This document shows positions 16,210-25,360 of a stretch of DNA of 37,447 nt, piece by piece. A program made the position numbers and the translations under genes. The stretch covers positions 1-37,447 of the forward strand of contig CAYGZM010000022.1 in the NCBI GenBank assembly GCA_964354365.1. The letters run 5' to 3'. The notes under the pieces were generated by a model, which had not been told where the DNA came from, made no database searches, and saw nothing but the letters and a program-made list of their open reading frames with translations. Source of the stretch: CAYGZM01 sp964354365 (lineage in GTDB: Bacteria; Planctomycetota; Phycisphaerae; Sedimentisphaerales; Anaerobacaceae). Every line of letters starts with the position of its first letter. Position 1 is the first letter of the stretch.

Positions 16210-17584
16210 AAGGTGCAAGAACGCCCCGGATCGCCGTTCAAAAAGTAAAAGCGACGGCACTAAGATATGCTTGCTCGGCGCTTCGTTTGAGACGGGCAAT
16301 TTAGGCGTCAATGCGCTGGCTGAAGCAAGCGTAAAGGTTATTCTCAGCCGGTGGCCCGATGCAGAGATTGCGTTTTTTGGGAGCGGATTCAGTCCTAAGC
16401 AGGAGCGTCTGAACATCGCGGGCAGGGAAATAAGCGTGCAGACTGTTCCTGTGAGGTTCTCGAAGAATGTCTTGCTGCCATATCACTTTCTTAGGTTCGT
16501 GCTCTATGGCGTTCTTGGGAAGATATTGCCGGGGTCGAGGGCCAAAGACAGACTCCTCTGTCATAATGCCTACGTCAAGACCTTGTATGAGACGGATTTG
16601 GCTGTGGACATCACCGCCGGCGACAGCTTCAGCGATATCTACGGCTCCAAGAGGTTCTACACGGGGACTCTGCGCAAGTGGCTTGTGGTATTATTCGGCA
16701 AGAAATTAGTTATGATGCCGCAGACCTACGGGCCTTTTGACAAACGGCTCACGAGGATTCTGGCTCGCCGTATGATAAACTACGCGACCTTGGTCTATTC
16801 ACGGGATCAGGCCGGGGTCAAGCGCGTGAAGGAGCTTCTCGGCGCCGAAAAGGCCGGCGAGAAAGTGAGCTTCATACCCGACGTAGGTTTTATTCTCGAT
16901 CCTCGCAGGCCGAACCACGGGGAAATAGACTCGTTGGAGAAGATCAAGAGTACGAGTAATACATTAGTCGGTTTGAATATCAGCGGCTTACTTAGCCACG
17001 GCGGGGATACCGGCGATAACGTGTTCGATCTCAAGACGGACTACCCTGCTTTGATCGACTCAATCGTCGAGTTTCTGATGAAGCAGGATGGCACGGCGGT
17101 TTTACTGGTGCCCCACGTAGTTGCTCTGCATAAATCTGATGCTCCCGCCCCCAGGAATGTGCACAAGAAGGGATATGGGGAGCAATCCGATACTGCTGTT
17201 TGTGAGAAGCTGTATGGAGGGGTGGTTGAGAAGCACCCCGGCCGGATATTCATGGTTCGGGGTTGTTACGACCACAACGAAACGAAGTACATAATTGGTC
17301 TATGTGATTTTTTCATCGGTTCCCGGATGCACGCCTGTATTGCGGCGCTTTCTCAGGGCATCCCGGCGGTGGGGATAGCCTATAGCGGGAAGTTTCAGGG
17401 CGTTTTTGAAAGCGTAGGCGTTGGCGACTGCGTCGCCGATGCACGCCGCTGCCGTGAAGACGAGTTGCTGGAGAAAGTAAGCTCGGCGTATCAAAGAAGG
17501 GGCCAAATCAGAGAGAATCTGCAAGAGACTGTGCCTCGGGCGCAAAGGGCGATTCTGGACATGTTCAAGGCTTTGGAGTTTTGA
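16190..17584 (+). CDS. Second polysaccharide pyruvyl transferase family protein
   Basis: 464 residues from the ATG at 16190, inside the end of the preceding gene. The frame extends to 16130, but that part is a shadow. KICLLGASFETGNLGVNALAE is the family N-terminal motif, LAVDITAGDSFSDIYG marks the middle, and FFIGSRMHACIAALSQGIPA is the conserved GSRMHA block near the C-terminus. It shares little sequence with the member at 13706 beyond these motifs, so the two probably act on different sugars rather than being a recent duplication. The stop is followed at once by the radical SAM gene. Confidence 0.88.
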   Translation: MREKTAERCKNAPDRRSKSKSDGTKICLLGASFETGNLGVNALAEASVKVILSRWPDAEIAFFGSGFSPKQERLNIAGREISVQTVPVRFSKNVLLPYHFLRFVLYGVLGKILPGSRAKDRLLCHNAYVKTLYETDLAVDITAGDSFSDIYGSKRFYTGTLRKWLVVLFGKKLVMMPQTYGPFDKRLTRILARRMINYATLVYSRDQAGVKRVKELLGAEKAGEKVSFIPDVGFILDPRRPNHGEIDSLEKIKSTSNTLVGLNISGLLSHGGDTGDNVFDLKTDYPALIDSIVEFLMKQDGTAVLLVPHVVALHKSDAPAPRNVHKKGYGEQSDTAVCEKLYGGVVEKHPGRIFMVRGCYDHNETKYIIGLCDFFIGSRMHACIAALSQGIPAVGIAYSGKFQGVFESVGVGDCVADARRCREDELLEKVSSAYQRRGQIRENLQETVPRAQRAILDMFKALEF

Positions 17585-17585
17585 A

Positions 17586-18965
17586 GTGAAATACTATCCT
17601 TCATCGTCAGCAAGAGTGCTGTTGATGGTCCCTATGCTTCGACGATTCAGGCGGGCCGTGGATGTTGGGGCTCTGAATGACTCCGGGCTGGGCTATCTTG
17701 CGGCAGCGTGCAAGAGATGCGGCGCAGAGGTGGTCCTGCTGAGCTGGAATGTTAACCACGATCGGAAGACGCTTGGCGAGAAGCTGGCTGAGTTTCGCCC
17801 GGACATTGTTGGACTGAAGGTGTTCACGACATTATTCAACGAGTGTCGTGAGACTTTGCGTTGTGTTCGGAGCGTTGTCCCTGGTGCGGTAACGATTATC
17901 GGCGGGCCGCATCCATCGACGAGTCGTCCTGAGGATCTTTTCGCTGAGTTCGACGGGCTTCTGGATTTTGCAATGGCCGGCGATGCCGAGGTTGGTATGG
18001 TTGCGTTGATAGAGAAGATTGTATCCTGCGGAGGTAAGGCTGGAGGCGAGGCGCTTTCGAGCATACCGGGGCTGATATATCGCGACGGGGACGAGGTGCG
18101 AAAGAACGAACCCTGTGTTGATATGGAGCTGGACAGCCTGGCTCCGCTGGACTGGTCGCTGCAACAACCGGGGTGGTTTGGAGCAAATCACGGTGTGGAT
18201 GAAGCCAATGTAGGCGCGCTGGTGCTTGACTCTCGCGGTTGTTCGGCGAGTTGCGGGTTCTGCAAGTCTTCCGGGATTAACGGCTCTATACCTCGCAAGC
18301 GCAGTCTGAAGCTGCTTTGCGGTGAGATTGAGGAGTTGGCTCGTGATTATGGTGTTCGCGTGCTGGTTTTCACGGGTAATGCTTTTATGTCTGATGTGGA
18401 TTATGTTCGGGAGCTGTGCGAATGGTTTATGGGGTTCGATTACCCGTTGAAATGGACTTGCACCGGAGCGGCGTGGGAAGGTAACCTTCGAGATCGGGGA
18501 TTGCTCGAGCTGATGCGGCGGGCCGGCTGCACTCTTATCCACTATGGGATTGAAAGCGGGAATTCCGCGGTGCGAAGGCGTTTGAGGCAGCCGACGCCCC
18601 TTGAGGAATGCACGGAGCTCGTGAAGCTTACGGCGGAGGCTGGGATCCGGCCGGCGTGTTATTTCATGTTCGGTCATCCCCATGAGACTGTCGAGGAGAT
18701 GAACGATACAATCAAGTATGCCTTTTCATTACCTTACTATTCCGTTTCTCTGTATATCTGCTTGCCTCTGCCGGGGACTTCTGCTTATGAAGCGGTCCTG
18801 GAGAAGTACGGGCTGGACCGCATTGACTGGAGCACATACGATTTCGCTAATCCCAAGCTGCTGCCATGCAAAGCGAGCCTGGGTCAGCTTCGGCGCAAGT
18901 TTTTTGAGGCGAGAGTTCTGAGAAAGAGCAGGGTTGCGCGGCGGATATACAGGTTCATACATTAG
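17586..18965 (+). CDS. B12-binding radical SAM enzyme
   Basis: 459 residues from a GTG at 17586, one base after the previous stop. The N-terminal domain (to about 150) is a cobalamin-binding fold: LGYLAAACKRCGAEV, then IIGGPHPSTSRPEDLF. The radical SAM domain carries the cluster motif CSASCGFC (CxxxCxxC) within LDSRGCSASCGFCKSSG. Later motifs are VFTGNAFMSDVDYV, IHYGIESGN and ACYFMFGHPHET, normal for this family. Members perform difficult methylations or rearrangements. In a polysaccharide block it may methylate a sugar carbon or modify a lipid carrier, but this is inference. Confidence 0.9.
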   Translation: MKYYPSSSARVLLMVPMLRRFRRAVDVGALNDSGLGYLAAACKRCGAEVVLLSWNVNHDRKTLGEKLAEFRPDIVGLKVFTTLFNECRETLRCVRSVVPGAVTIIGGPHPSTSRPEDLFAEFDGLLDFAMAGDAEVGMVALIEKIVSCGGKAGGEALSSIPGLIYRDGDEVRKNEPCVDMELDSLAPLDWSLQQPGWFGANHGVDEANVGALVLDSRGCSASCGFCKSSGINGSIPRKRSLKLLCGEIEELARDYGVRVLVFTGNAFMSDVDYVRELCEWFMGFDYPLKWTCTGAAWEGNLRDRGLLELMRRAGCTLIHYGIESGNSAVRRRLRQPTPLEECTELVKLTAEAGIRPACYFMFGHPHETVEEMNDTIKYAFSLPYYSVSLYICLPLPGTSAYEAVLEKYGLDRIDWSTYDFANPKLLPCKASLGQLRRKFFEARVLRKSRVARRIYRFIH

Positions 18966-18972
18966 GATAATC

Positions 18973-20307
18973 ATGCAAGGCGCTACATTACTAATCGGCA
19001 TTCTGGGCTCAATGTTGGTCCTGTTGCTGCGGCCTGCTTATGCCCTTGCCGCCTATGTCGGTGTGCTGGTTTGGTATCCCGACTATTTGAGAGTAAGCAT
19101 CGGCACGATAGACATATCGGTTGGGCGGATCGTGGTGGCCGTATTGCTTCTTCGATGCCTGTGTGACGATCGGCTTCGCAGAAGGTTCCTCTGGTCTCGA
19201 TTGGACAGCCTGGTTGCGGTGAGCATGGCGATCTTCGCGGGAATCTACTGCGCTACACACCCATTTTCGGCGGCCTTGGAGAACCGGGGCGGGTTCCTGA
19301 TGGACACGTGGTTTAGCTATCTTGCAGCGCGTTTAACGGTCAACAACAAGACGGCTGTGATATCGTTTGCAAAGGTTGTCGGTGTAGTCCTTGCGGCGCT
19401 GGCGGTCCTGGGTGTGGCGGAAGCTGTCACGCACGTTCAGCCCTATCTCGTGATGAGGCAATATCGTCCCTGGGAAACCGCGGGTGGTGGACCGCCGGAC
19501 CTGCGCTGGGGTCTGACCCGGGCCGTGGGACCGTTCGGTCATCCAATAATGTTCGGCGGTTGTTTTGTGATGTTCCTGCCGATCATCTGGGCCTTGCGGC
19601 GCGAACGCGGCAACTGGAGGATGTGGGCTTACCTCTTGTCTGGGATGATCGTGCTCGGAGCGATCAGCAGCATGTCCAGCGGTCCCTGGGGCATGCTGGC
19701 GATAACAGCCTTTTGCCTTGGGCTGGAAAAGTACAAACGCTGGGTCAAACCGGTTCTTATATGGTTCTTCGTGATGTGTATTCTGGTGGAAGTCGTCAGT
19801 AACAGGCCGCTTCATCACGTCCTGCTTTCATACGGCAACCTGGGCCGGGGCGACTGGTACCAGCGGGCCAGGCTGATCGACTATGCCGTTAGAGATATTG
19901 ACAAATGGTGGCTGGCCGGCTACGGCGGCGAGGACCCCGGCTGGGGCGAGATGTACGGAAGTGTTACCGACCTGAACAATCAGTTTCTGCTCACAGGCGT
20001 TGAGTGTGGCATTCTCGGGGTAATGGCCCTGCTTGCAGTGTTCGCCAAGGCGCTTAGCGGTCTTGTGCGAGCCTTCAAAGCAACAGCAGATAAGCAGTTG
20101 CGGAGCATATACTGGTCTTTGGGCAGCGCGCTGATCGGGGTATTCGTGCTGTGGCAGGGAGTCAGCTCTTTTGGTCAAAACAGCGCGCTTTTCTACATAA
20201 TTCTGGGGATTGCGGGGTCCTCGGTCCGTTTTACGGAGTGCGCAGCCGCCAGGCAGGGCAGAGTCGTTAATAGTGAAAAGAAGGGATTGAGCGGCAATGA
20301 GCAGTAA
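18973..20307 (+). CDS. O-antigen ligase/polymerase-like membrane protein
   Basis: 444 residues from the ATG at 18973; upstream codons in frame overlap the radical SAM gene. It has about ten hydrophobic spans and a large periplasmic loop in the second half holding YGNLGRGDWYQRARLIDYAV and WWLAGYGGED, as in the Wzy/WaaL O-antigen ligase superfamily. The N-terminus (LLLRPAYALAAYVGVLVWYP) recalls O-glycosylation ligase-like proteins found with exosortase systems. It may polymerise repeat units or transfer glycan to a protein or lipid, and sequence alone does not decide. It overlaps the next gene by 11 bases. Confidence 0.82.
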   Translation: MQGATLLIGILGSMLVLLLRPAYALAAYVGVLVWYPDYLRVSIGTIDISVGRIVVAVLLLRCLCDDRLRRRFLWSRLDSLVAVSMAIFAGIYCATHPFSAALENRGGFLMDTWFSYLAARLTVNNKTAVISFAKVVGVVLAALAVLGVAEAVTHVQPYLVMRQYRPWETAGGGPPDLRWGLTRAVGPFGHPIMFGGCFVMFLPIIWALRRERGNWRMWAYLLSGMIVLGAISSMSSGPWGMLAITAFCLGLEKYKRWVKPVLIWFFVMCILVEVVSNRPLHHVLLSYGNLGRGDWYQRARLIDYAVRDIDKWWLAGYGGEDPGWGEMYGSVTDLNNQFLLTGVECGILGVMALLAVFAKALSGLVRAFKATADKQLRSIYWSLGSALIGVFVLWQGVSSFGQNSALFYIILGIAGSSVRFTECAAARQGRVVNSEKKGLSGNEQ

Positions 20308-21016
20308 ATCGAAGATAATCTTCACCGGCGGAAGCGGATTGTTGGGTTCGGAATTCAGGAAAATACGGCCCGATATCGACTATCCCTGGTGGGAAAATTT
20401 CAATGTCACAAACCTCGACCAGATGAGGCAGTATGTTCGGTCAAACGGCTGTGATCTGCTTATCCATGCTGCGGCGTTCACGTCGCCGCCCTTGATTGAC
20501 AAGGACCCATTGGAAGCGATTGAGGTGAATATCATCGGCACGTCAAACGTCGTGAAATTGTGTATGGAATTCAATTTACGCCTGATTTACATCTGCACCG
20601 ACTACGTCTTCAAGGGCGACAAGGGCAACTACAAAGAGGACGACCCGGTCTATCCCGTCAACAAATACGCCTGGTCCAAGCTGGGCGGCGAGTGTGCGGT
20701 CCGGATGTACGACAGGTCGCTGATAATAAGAACGACGTTCAGCCCCAATGTTTTCCCTTTCGCCAAGGCCTTTGTGGATCAATGGACGAGCAGACAGAGC
20801 GTGTCGGTCATTGCCGGGAAGATCAGCAGGCTGATAGATAAGGATATTACAGGGACAATACACGTCGGCGGAGAGCGCAGAACCGTCTTTGAATTCGCAA
20901 AGAGCCTGGATGAGAGCAAGGAAATCGGGGAGCTGTCCATAAGGGATGTCAGCTTCGCTGTTCCGGCTGATACATCGCTCAATTGCGACAAATACAATGA
21001 ATTGACACGACAATAA
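20297..21016 (+). CDS. RmlD-like SDR sugar-nucleotide reductase
   Basis: 239 residues. The Rossmann motif is FTGGSGLLGSEF, with DLLIHAAAFTSPPL and the catalytic YAWSKLGGE (YxxxK), an arrangement typical of extended SDR enzymes such as dTDP-4-dehydrorhamnose reductase. It is shorter than usual RmlD (about 290), with a reduced C-terminal substrate domain, so the exact sugar is uncertain. The start ATG lies within the last 11 bases of the ligase-like gene. It probably makes a deoxy-sugar nucleotide donor for the glycosyltransferases downstream. Confidence 0.85.
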   Translation: MSSKSKIIFTGGSGLLGSEFRKIRPDIDYPWWENFNVTNLDQMRQYVRSNGCDLLIHAAAFTSPPLIDKDPLEAIEVNIIGTSNVVKLCMEFNLRLIYICTDYVFKGDKGNYKEDDPVYPVNKYAWSKLGGECAVRMYDRSLIIRTTFSPNVFPFAKAFVDQWTSRQSVSVIAGKISRLIDKDITGTIHVGGERRTVFEFAKSLDESKEIGELSIRDVSFAVPADTSLNCDKYNELTRQ

Positions 21017-21040
21017 TCATTCAAGCTGGAGATTGAACGG

Positions 21041-21997
21041 ATGAGAATTCTTGTTGCGGGCGGCGCGGGATATATTGGCTCGAAGTTGATCCCCGTTCTC
21101 CTTGAGCACGGGTACAAAATTGATGTGGTTGACGTGTTGTGGTTCGGCAATCACCTGCCGGAGAATGTCAGCGTTGTCAGGAAAGACCTGTTCAAATGCC
21201 AGCCGGAAGACCTGAAGGACTACGACCAGGTTATTTTCCTGGCAGGCCTTTCAAACGACCCGATGGCGGAGTTCGACCCCTCGATGAACTTCATTTTCAA
21301 CGGGGCGTTGCCCTCATATACGGCATACATCGCAAAAAAGGCCGGCGTGAAGCGCTTCATTTATGCCTCATCCTGCTCCGTCTATGGGTACACCGTCAAC
21401 GAGCTGTACGACGAAAATAGCCCGGTGACCTGCGGGTATCCGTACGGAATATCGAAACTGCAGGGCGAGAGAGGGGTGCTGCAGCTTCAGGATGAGAGTT
21501 TCTCAGTCATAGCTTTGAGGCAGGGCACCGTTTGCGGATACAGCCCACGGATGAGACTGGATTTGATTGTCAATACGATGTTCAAATTCGCAATGGCTGA
21601 CAGGAGAATCACAATCAATAATCCTTCTATCTGGCGGCCCATACTGGATATCAGGGATGCGGCCACGGCGTATCTGCGGGCCATCCAGGCGGACTATTCT
21701 CTGAGCGGGGTCTATAACATCGCCTCCGGCAACTACACGGTCGGGCAGGTTGGCGATATGGTCAAGTATGAAGTTGAGAAGCTGGTGGGCCAGAGGGTGG
21801 AGATAGTCCTTAAGAATATTGAGGATTTTAGAAACTACAAGGTGTCCATCGATAAGGCGAAGACCTATTTGGGTTATCAGCCGCGGCACGCAATAGAGGA
21901 CATCATAGACGACCTCTACGAGAATCGGGCCAGGTTCGAAAATTACGAGGACGAGCGATTCTACAATATCAGGGTCTTCAAAAAGGTGGCGGGATAG
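21041..21997 (+). CDS. NAD-dependent epimerase/dehydratase (extended SDR)
   Basis: 318 residues. MRILVAGGAGYIGSKLIPVL is the NAD-binding GxxGxxG motif, VIFLAGLSNDPMAEFDP marks the substrate region, IYASSCSVYGY supplies the catalytic Ser region, and YGISKLQGE is the YxxxK motif. The length is normal for UDP-sugar epimerases and dehydratases. It follows the RmlD-like gene by 24 bases and precedes the GT2 gene by seven. The exact reaction (C4 epimerisation, dehydration or reduction) cannot be assigned from sequence. Confidence 0.9.
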   Translation: MRILVAGGAGYIGSKLIPVLLEHGYKIDVVDVLWFGNHLPENVSVVRKDLFKCQPEDLKDYDQVIFLAGLSNDPMAEFDPSMNFIFNGALPSYTAYIAKKAGVKRFIYASSCSVYGYTVNELYDENSPVTCGYPYGISKLQGERGVLQLQDESFSVIALRQGTVCGYSPRMRLDLIVNTMFKFAMADRRITINNPSIWRPILDIRDAATAYLRAIQADYSLSGVYNIASGNYTVGQVGDMVKYEVEKLVGQRVEIVLKNIEDFRNYKVSIDKAKTYLGYQPRHAIEDIIDDLYENRARFENYEDERFYNIRVFKKVAG

Positions 21998-22004
21998 CAG
22001 ATAT

Positions 22005-22979
22005 ATGGTCGATGTGTCGGTAATTATCGTTGCCTGGAACGTCCGGCAGTTGTTGCACGACTGCCTCAAATCGGTCTATGAAAAGACACGGGACGTCGAT
22101 TTTGAAGTGATATACGTGGACAATGCCTCGGAGGACGGCAGCGTTGAGATGGTCAAAGAGCAGTTCGGCGAAGTCAGAATAATAGAGAATGACAAGAACA
22201 AGGGCTTCATAAAGGCGAACAACCAGGGCATTGAAATTGCCAAGGGCAGGTATGTTTTGCTGCTCAACTCGGATACAATCCTTCTGGACAATGCAATAGC
22301 CATGACAGTCAGATTTGCCGACGTCAATGCCGACGCGGCTGTGTTTGGCTGCAAGGTATTGAACCCCGACCGCACGATACAGAGGACCTGTTTTATGTAT
22401 CCGTCGGTTCTCAATATGTTCCTGGCCGCCACATACCTCTACAAAATCTTCCCAAAGAGCAGGTTTTTCGGAAGAGAGCACATGACCTGGTGGGGGTCTG
22501 ACGAGGCTATGGAGGTGGAGACGATATGCGGGTGCTTTTCACTGGTTCGCCGAGAAGCCATTAACCAGGTCGGCCTTATGGACGAGCGGTACTTCTTCTA
22601 TGGCGACGACCCCGACTGGTGTTATCGCTTTAAGAAAGCCGGCTGGAAGGTCATGTTCACCCCGGACGGCCGGATAATCCATTATGGCGGCCAGACCACG
22701 AGCCAAAAAGCCAGGGCGTTCAGGCTGCAGTTGGAAGGAAGTAAGCTGATCTTTATGAAGCTGCATAGAAGCCGGGCGGCATTTCCGTTTGCCTGTCTTA
22801 TGGTGGCGTTGTTCTTCTTTCTGCGGGTTCCGTACTGGCTCGTCGTCGGCTTGCTAAGGAAGAAAGAAGGAAAAAAGTCGATAGAGCATGCAGTGACGTA
22901 CTTGATTGGCAGTTATTACTGTCTGACGAATTGGAAGAAGCTGTTGATGAACAGGGAGGTTTTGAAGGGCAAGCTCTGA
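22005..22979 (+). CDS. Glycosyltransferase family 2
   Basis: 324 residues. It opens VDVSVIIVAWNVRQLLHDCL, followed by VIYVDNASEDGSVEMV, NKGFIKANNQGIEIAKG and LLLNSDTIL (the DxD-like nucleotide-sugar site). GDDPDWCYRFKKAGWKV matches the rhamnosyltransferase-like GT2 subgroup. One or two hydrophobic segments near the C-terminus (FACLMVALFFFLRVPYWLVV) would hold it at the inner membrane, with the catalytic domain in the cytoplasm where it extends the lipid-linked glycan. It sits in a tight run of genes. Confidence 0.92.
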   Translation: MVDVSVIIVAWNVRQLLHDCLKSVYEKTRDVDFEVIYVDNASEDGSVEMVKEQFGEVRIIENDKNKGFIKANNQGIEIAKGRYVLLLNSDTILLDNAIAMTVRFADVNADAAVFGCKVLNPDRTIQRTCFMYPSVLNMFLAATYLYKIFPKSRFFGREHMTWWGSDEAMEVETICGCFSLVRREAINQVGLMDERYFFYGDDPDWCYRFKKAGWKVMFTPDGRIIHYGGQTTSQKARAFRLQLEGSKLIFMKLHRSRAAFPFACLMVALFFFLRVPYWLVVGLLRKKEGKKSIEHAVTYLIGSYYCLTNWKKLLMNREVLKGKL

Positions 22980-22986
22980 TAGAATT

Positions 22987-24174
22987 ATGAGTGAGCGCCG
23001 AGCCGGACAAAAAAAAGGCCGAGTAATCTGCTTTGCGGGCTGCGATTGGTGGTATCACAACCACGGACTGTTCTGTCCTCAGATAATGAAGCGGCTGGCA
23101 AAGGATTCCAGGGTGCTGTTCGTCAACTCGCTGGGAATGCGTATCCCGTCTTTGAGAAAAGACCGCAGTGCGGTGAAAAAGTTCATTCGCAAGTTTCGCA
23201 GCCTGCTTCGCTTTTTGAGAAAGGCCGAGGATGGAATGTGGGTTCTGAGCCCCGTATCAGTGCCTCTTGGCAGTCGTTTCGGAAGGAAACTCAATATCTT
23301 CAGCGTTTCTCTGCAGGTGAAACTGGCCGCGGTTCTGTTGGGGTTCAAAAATCCAGTTGTGTATATCGGATGTCCGCCTGCGCTTGGGGTCGCAAAGAAG
23401 CTGGGGCCGAGGCAATTTATGATTTACGAGCGGACCGATTTATATGAGGAGATGCCGCAGTCTGATCGGTCCTACATTTCATCGCTTGACGATGAGCTTA
23501 CAAGGTCGGCCGATTTGGTGCTGTACGTGAACAGGGCGCTTTACGAGCAGGGCGTCGGCAAGAATGAGAATTCGCTGCTCTTGGGTCACGGTGTGGACTT
23601 CGATTTTTTTGTCAACAGCACAAAATCCGAACGTGTTCCTGACGATATCGCAGAGATACCGCGGCCGATCGTTGGGTTCTTCGGCGATATGTCGGACAAG
23701 ACGTTGGACGTGGCCCTGCTGGAATTCGCGGCTCAGAAGCTGCCGAACGTGTCGTTTGTCCTCATCGGGTCTGTTACGGCGGACGTGAGCAGGCTGAGGG
23801 AATTGCCGAACGTGCATTTCCTTGGTCGAAAGCCGTACGAGGAGATTCCATTTTATGGCAAGAAGTTCGACGTGGCGATGATGCCCTGGAATCGCAACAA
23901 ATGGATAGAGTACTGCAACCCCGTCAAGACGAAGGAGTACCTTGCACTGGGCAAGCCTATTGTCTCAGTCTATTATCCTGAAATCGAACCATATAGCGAC
24001 GTAGTGTATGTCGCGCTGGACTACGATGGCTTCGTATCCTGTATCCGCAAGGCGGTCGAAGAGGATGACCCGGCTAAAGTACAAGAGCGCCGCGAAAGGG
24101 TCAAAAACGAAACATGGGACAGCAAATTCGAGCAGATTAGAGCCGCGATAGACAAAGGCTCACACCATTATTGA
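22987..24174 (+). CDS. GT-B fold glycosyltransferase (GT4-like)
   Basis: 395 residues. The N-terminal half has FAGCDWWYHNHGLFCPQIMK, VYIGCPPALGVAKKLG and YERTDLYEEMPQSD. The C-terminal half shows the GT-B donor domain with RPIVGFFGDMSD, VSFVLIGSV, NVHFLGRKPYEEIPFY and YCNPVKTKEYLALGKPIVS (the ExG-like donor loop has become PVKTKEYLA). It resembles glycosyltransferases of teichuronic acid and exosortase-linked polysaccharide clusters. The start ATG is eight bases after the GT2 stop. It is cytoplasmic, and the sugar and linkage are unknown. Confidence 0.88.
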   Translation: MSERRAGQKKGRVICFAGCDWWYHNHGLFCPQIMKRLAKDSRVLFVNSLGMRIPSLRKDRSAVKKFIRKFRSLLRFLRKAEDGMWVLSPVSVPLGSRFGRKLNIFSVSLQVKLAAVLLGFKNPVVYIGCPPALGVAKKLGPRQFMIYERTDLYEEMPQSDRSYISSLDDELTRSADLVLYVNRALYEQGVGKNENSLLLGHGVDFDFFVNSTKSERVPDDIAEIPRPIVGFFGDMSDKTLDVALLEFAAQKLPNVSFVLIGSVTADVSRLRELPNVHFLGRKPYEEIPFYGKKFDVAMMPWNRNKWIEYCNPVKTKEYLALGKPIVSVYYPEIEPYSDVVYVALDYDGFVSCIRKAVEEDDPAKVQERRERVKNETWDSKFEQIRAAIDKGSHHY

Positions 24175-24184
24175 GAGTAGAAGT

Positions 24185-25360
24185 ATGACTCAATCCGTCA
24201 GTGGTATCAGCAAGGATATACATTTTGACTGCATGGTTAGGTCGGTGTGTGAGACGGCAATAACGGGGCTGAATCAGTATTATGCGGGCGGTAATGACTC
24301 TCTGCCTTATTCGGCGACCATTGCGGCGAATGAAGAGTTGAGACTGAGCGGCTTCAGCCTGAGATACGCCGCGATAAGCCGGATTGGCATAGCGAGGTGG
24401 CTGAGATTTCATCCTGAAGACGCATCGTCTCTGCCGGACCTCTGGCCCAGAATAGTCGATAATAGAGACGCCGCTGTGCACATAGGCGACTATGCTCTTG
24501 CGCTCTGGGCGGGACTCGAGAGTAAGGCCGACGTTTGCGGGCTGTTTGCAAAGCTGCTGTCCGAGAGCTGGCCGAACCGGGCCGACTCGTGTAATGCGGT
24601 TGAACTCGGATGGATAGTCCAGGCCTGCACGCTGGCCCACCACCCCTTTGGCGTATTCGGTGGGGCAAGCCCCACCCTACAATTGCATCTCGTGCTCGAC
24701 GAGGCGAAGACCCGCTTGCTTCGCCTTTTCAGGCCGGGGCAAAACCTTTTCCAGAGGCATAATAGGCCGGGCATTGGCGGGAGCATCAGCAGACGCATCG
24801 CCTGTTTCGCCGACCAGGTATATCCGATTTTGGCGCTGGCAAATTACGGCAAGGCTTACGGCGACAGGCAGTGCATCGAATTTGCCGCGGCGGCGACGGA
24901 GCAGATATGCCGGCTTCAGGGCCCGCTCGGGCAGTGGTGGTGGCACTACGACACGAGGGACGGCGGGATTTGCGAGGAATACCCCGTCTTCTCCGTTCAC
25001 CAGGATGCAATGGCGCCGATGGCGATATTGGCAAGCGACCGGGCGGTGGGGGGCGATCATCGCAGAGAAATTGAGCTTGGGCTGCTGTGGCTCTTTGGAC
25101 ACAACGAGCTGAAACAGAACCTGATGCTGAGCGAGGCGGGAATCATTTGGAGGGATATCGAGAAACGTGAGATTCGCAGGCTGTCGCGTAGTCTCAGGGC
25201 GGCGCTTTGCACAGCCGGCTTGAGGTCGCTCCACAGGCTCACAGGCAAGTGTTTTGTTGGTTTTCGCGTCAATCACGAATGCCGCCCTTACCACTTGGGT
25301 TGGATTCTGTATGCCTGGGCTGATTTTAATGGGCGGGAAAAACCGGCTTCGGAGGTCTGA
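24185..25360 (+). CDS. Uncharacterised protein, possible alpha/alpha-toroid glycan enzyme
   Basis: 391 residues with no signal peptide and no membrane helix. I do not recognise a firm family. The protein is helix-rich. A central stretch with GPLGQWWWHYDTRDGG and EEYPVFSVHQDAMAPMAI resembles the inner helices of six-hairpin (alpha/alpha-toroid) glycosidases, lyases or terpene cyclases, where Trp, His and Asp residues line a pocket. Its place between a glycosyltransferase and the WecB/TagA-type gene suggests a glycan-related job. The peptide FGGASPTLQ is encoded by an in-frame palindromic repeat (24659-24680), so that part may be a recent insertion. The last base overlaps the next start (TGATG). 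Confidence 0.7.
   Translation: MTQSVSGISKDIHFDCMVRSVCETAITGLNQYYAGGNDSLPYSATIAANEELRLSGFSLRYAAISRIGIARWLRFHPEDASSLPDLWPRIVDNRDAAVHIGDYALALWAGLESKADVCGLFAKLLSESWPNRADSCNAVELGWIVQACTLAHHPFGVFGGASPTLQLHLVLDEAKTRLLRLFRPGQNLFQRHNRPGIGGSISRRIACFADQVYPILALANYGKAYGDRQCIEFAAAATEQICRLQGPLGQWWWHYDTRDGGICEEYPVFSVHQDAMAPMAILASDRAVGGDHRREIELGLLWLFGHNELKQNLMLSEAGIIWRDIEKREIRRLSRSLRAALCTAGLRSLHRLTGKCFVGFRVNHECRPYHLGWILYAWADFNGREKPASEV
24659..24680 (+). repeat. Intragenic palindromic repeat GGTGGGGC-AA-GCCCCACC-CTAC
   Basis: Perfect 8-bp stem with a two-base loop, then CTAC. It matches the widespread bacterial GTAGGGTGGGGCTTGCCCCACC-type repeat read on the opposite strand. It lies in frame inside the gene at 24185-25360 and adds about seven residues. 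Confidence 0.8.

Noticed and set aside
24185..25360. Assignment as a prenyltransferase or terpene cyclase
   Set aside because: Only general helix-rich character and a Trp/Asp-rich patch are shared; no DDxxD or QW repeats are clear.
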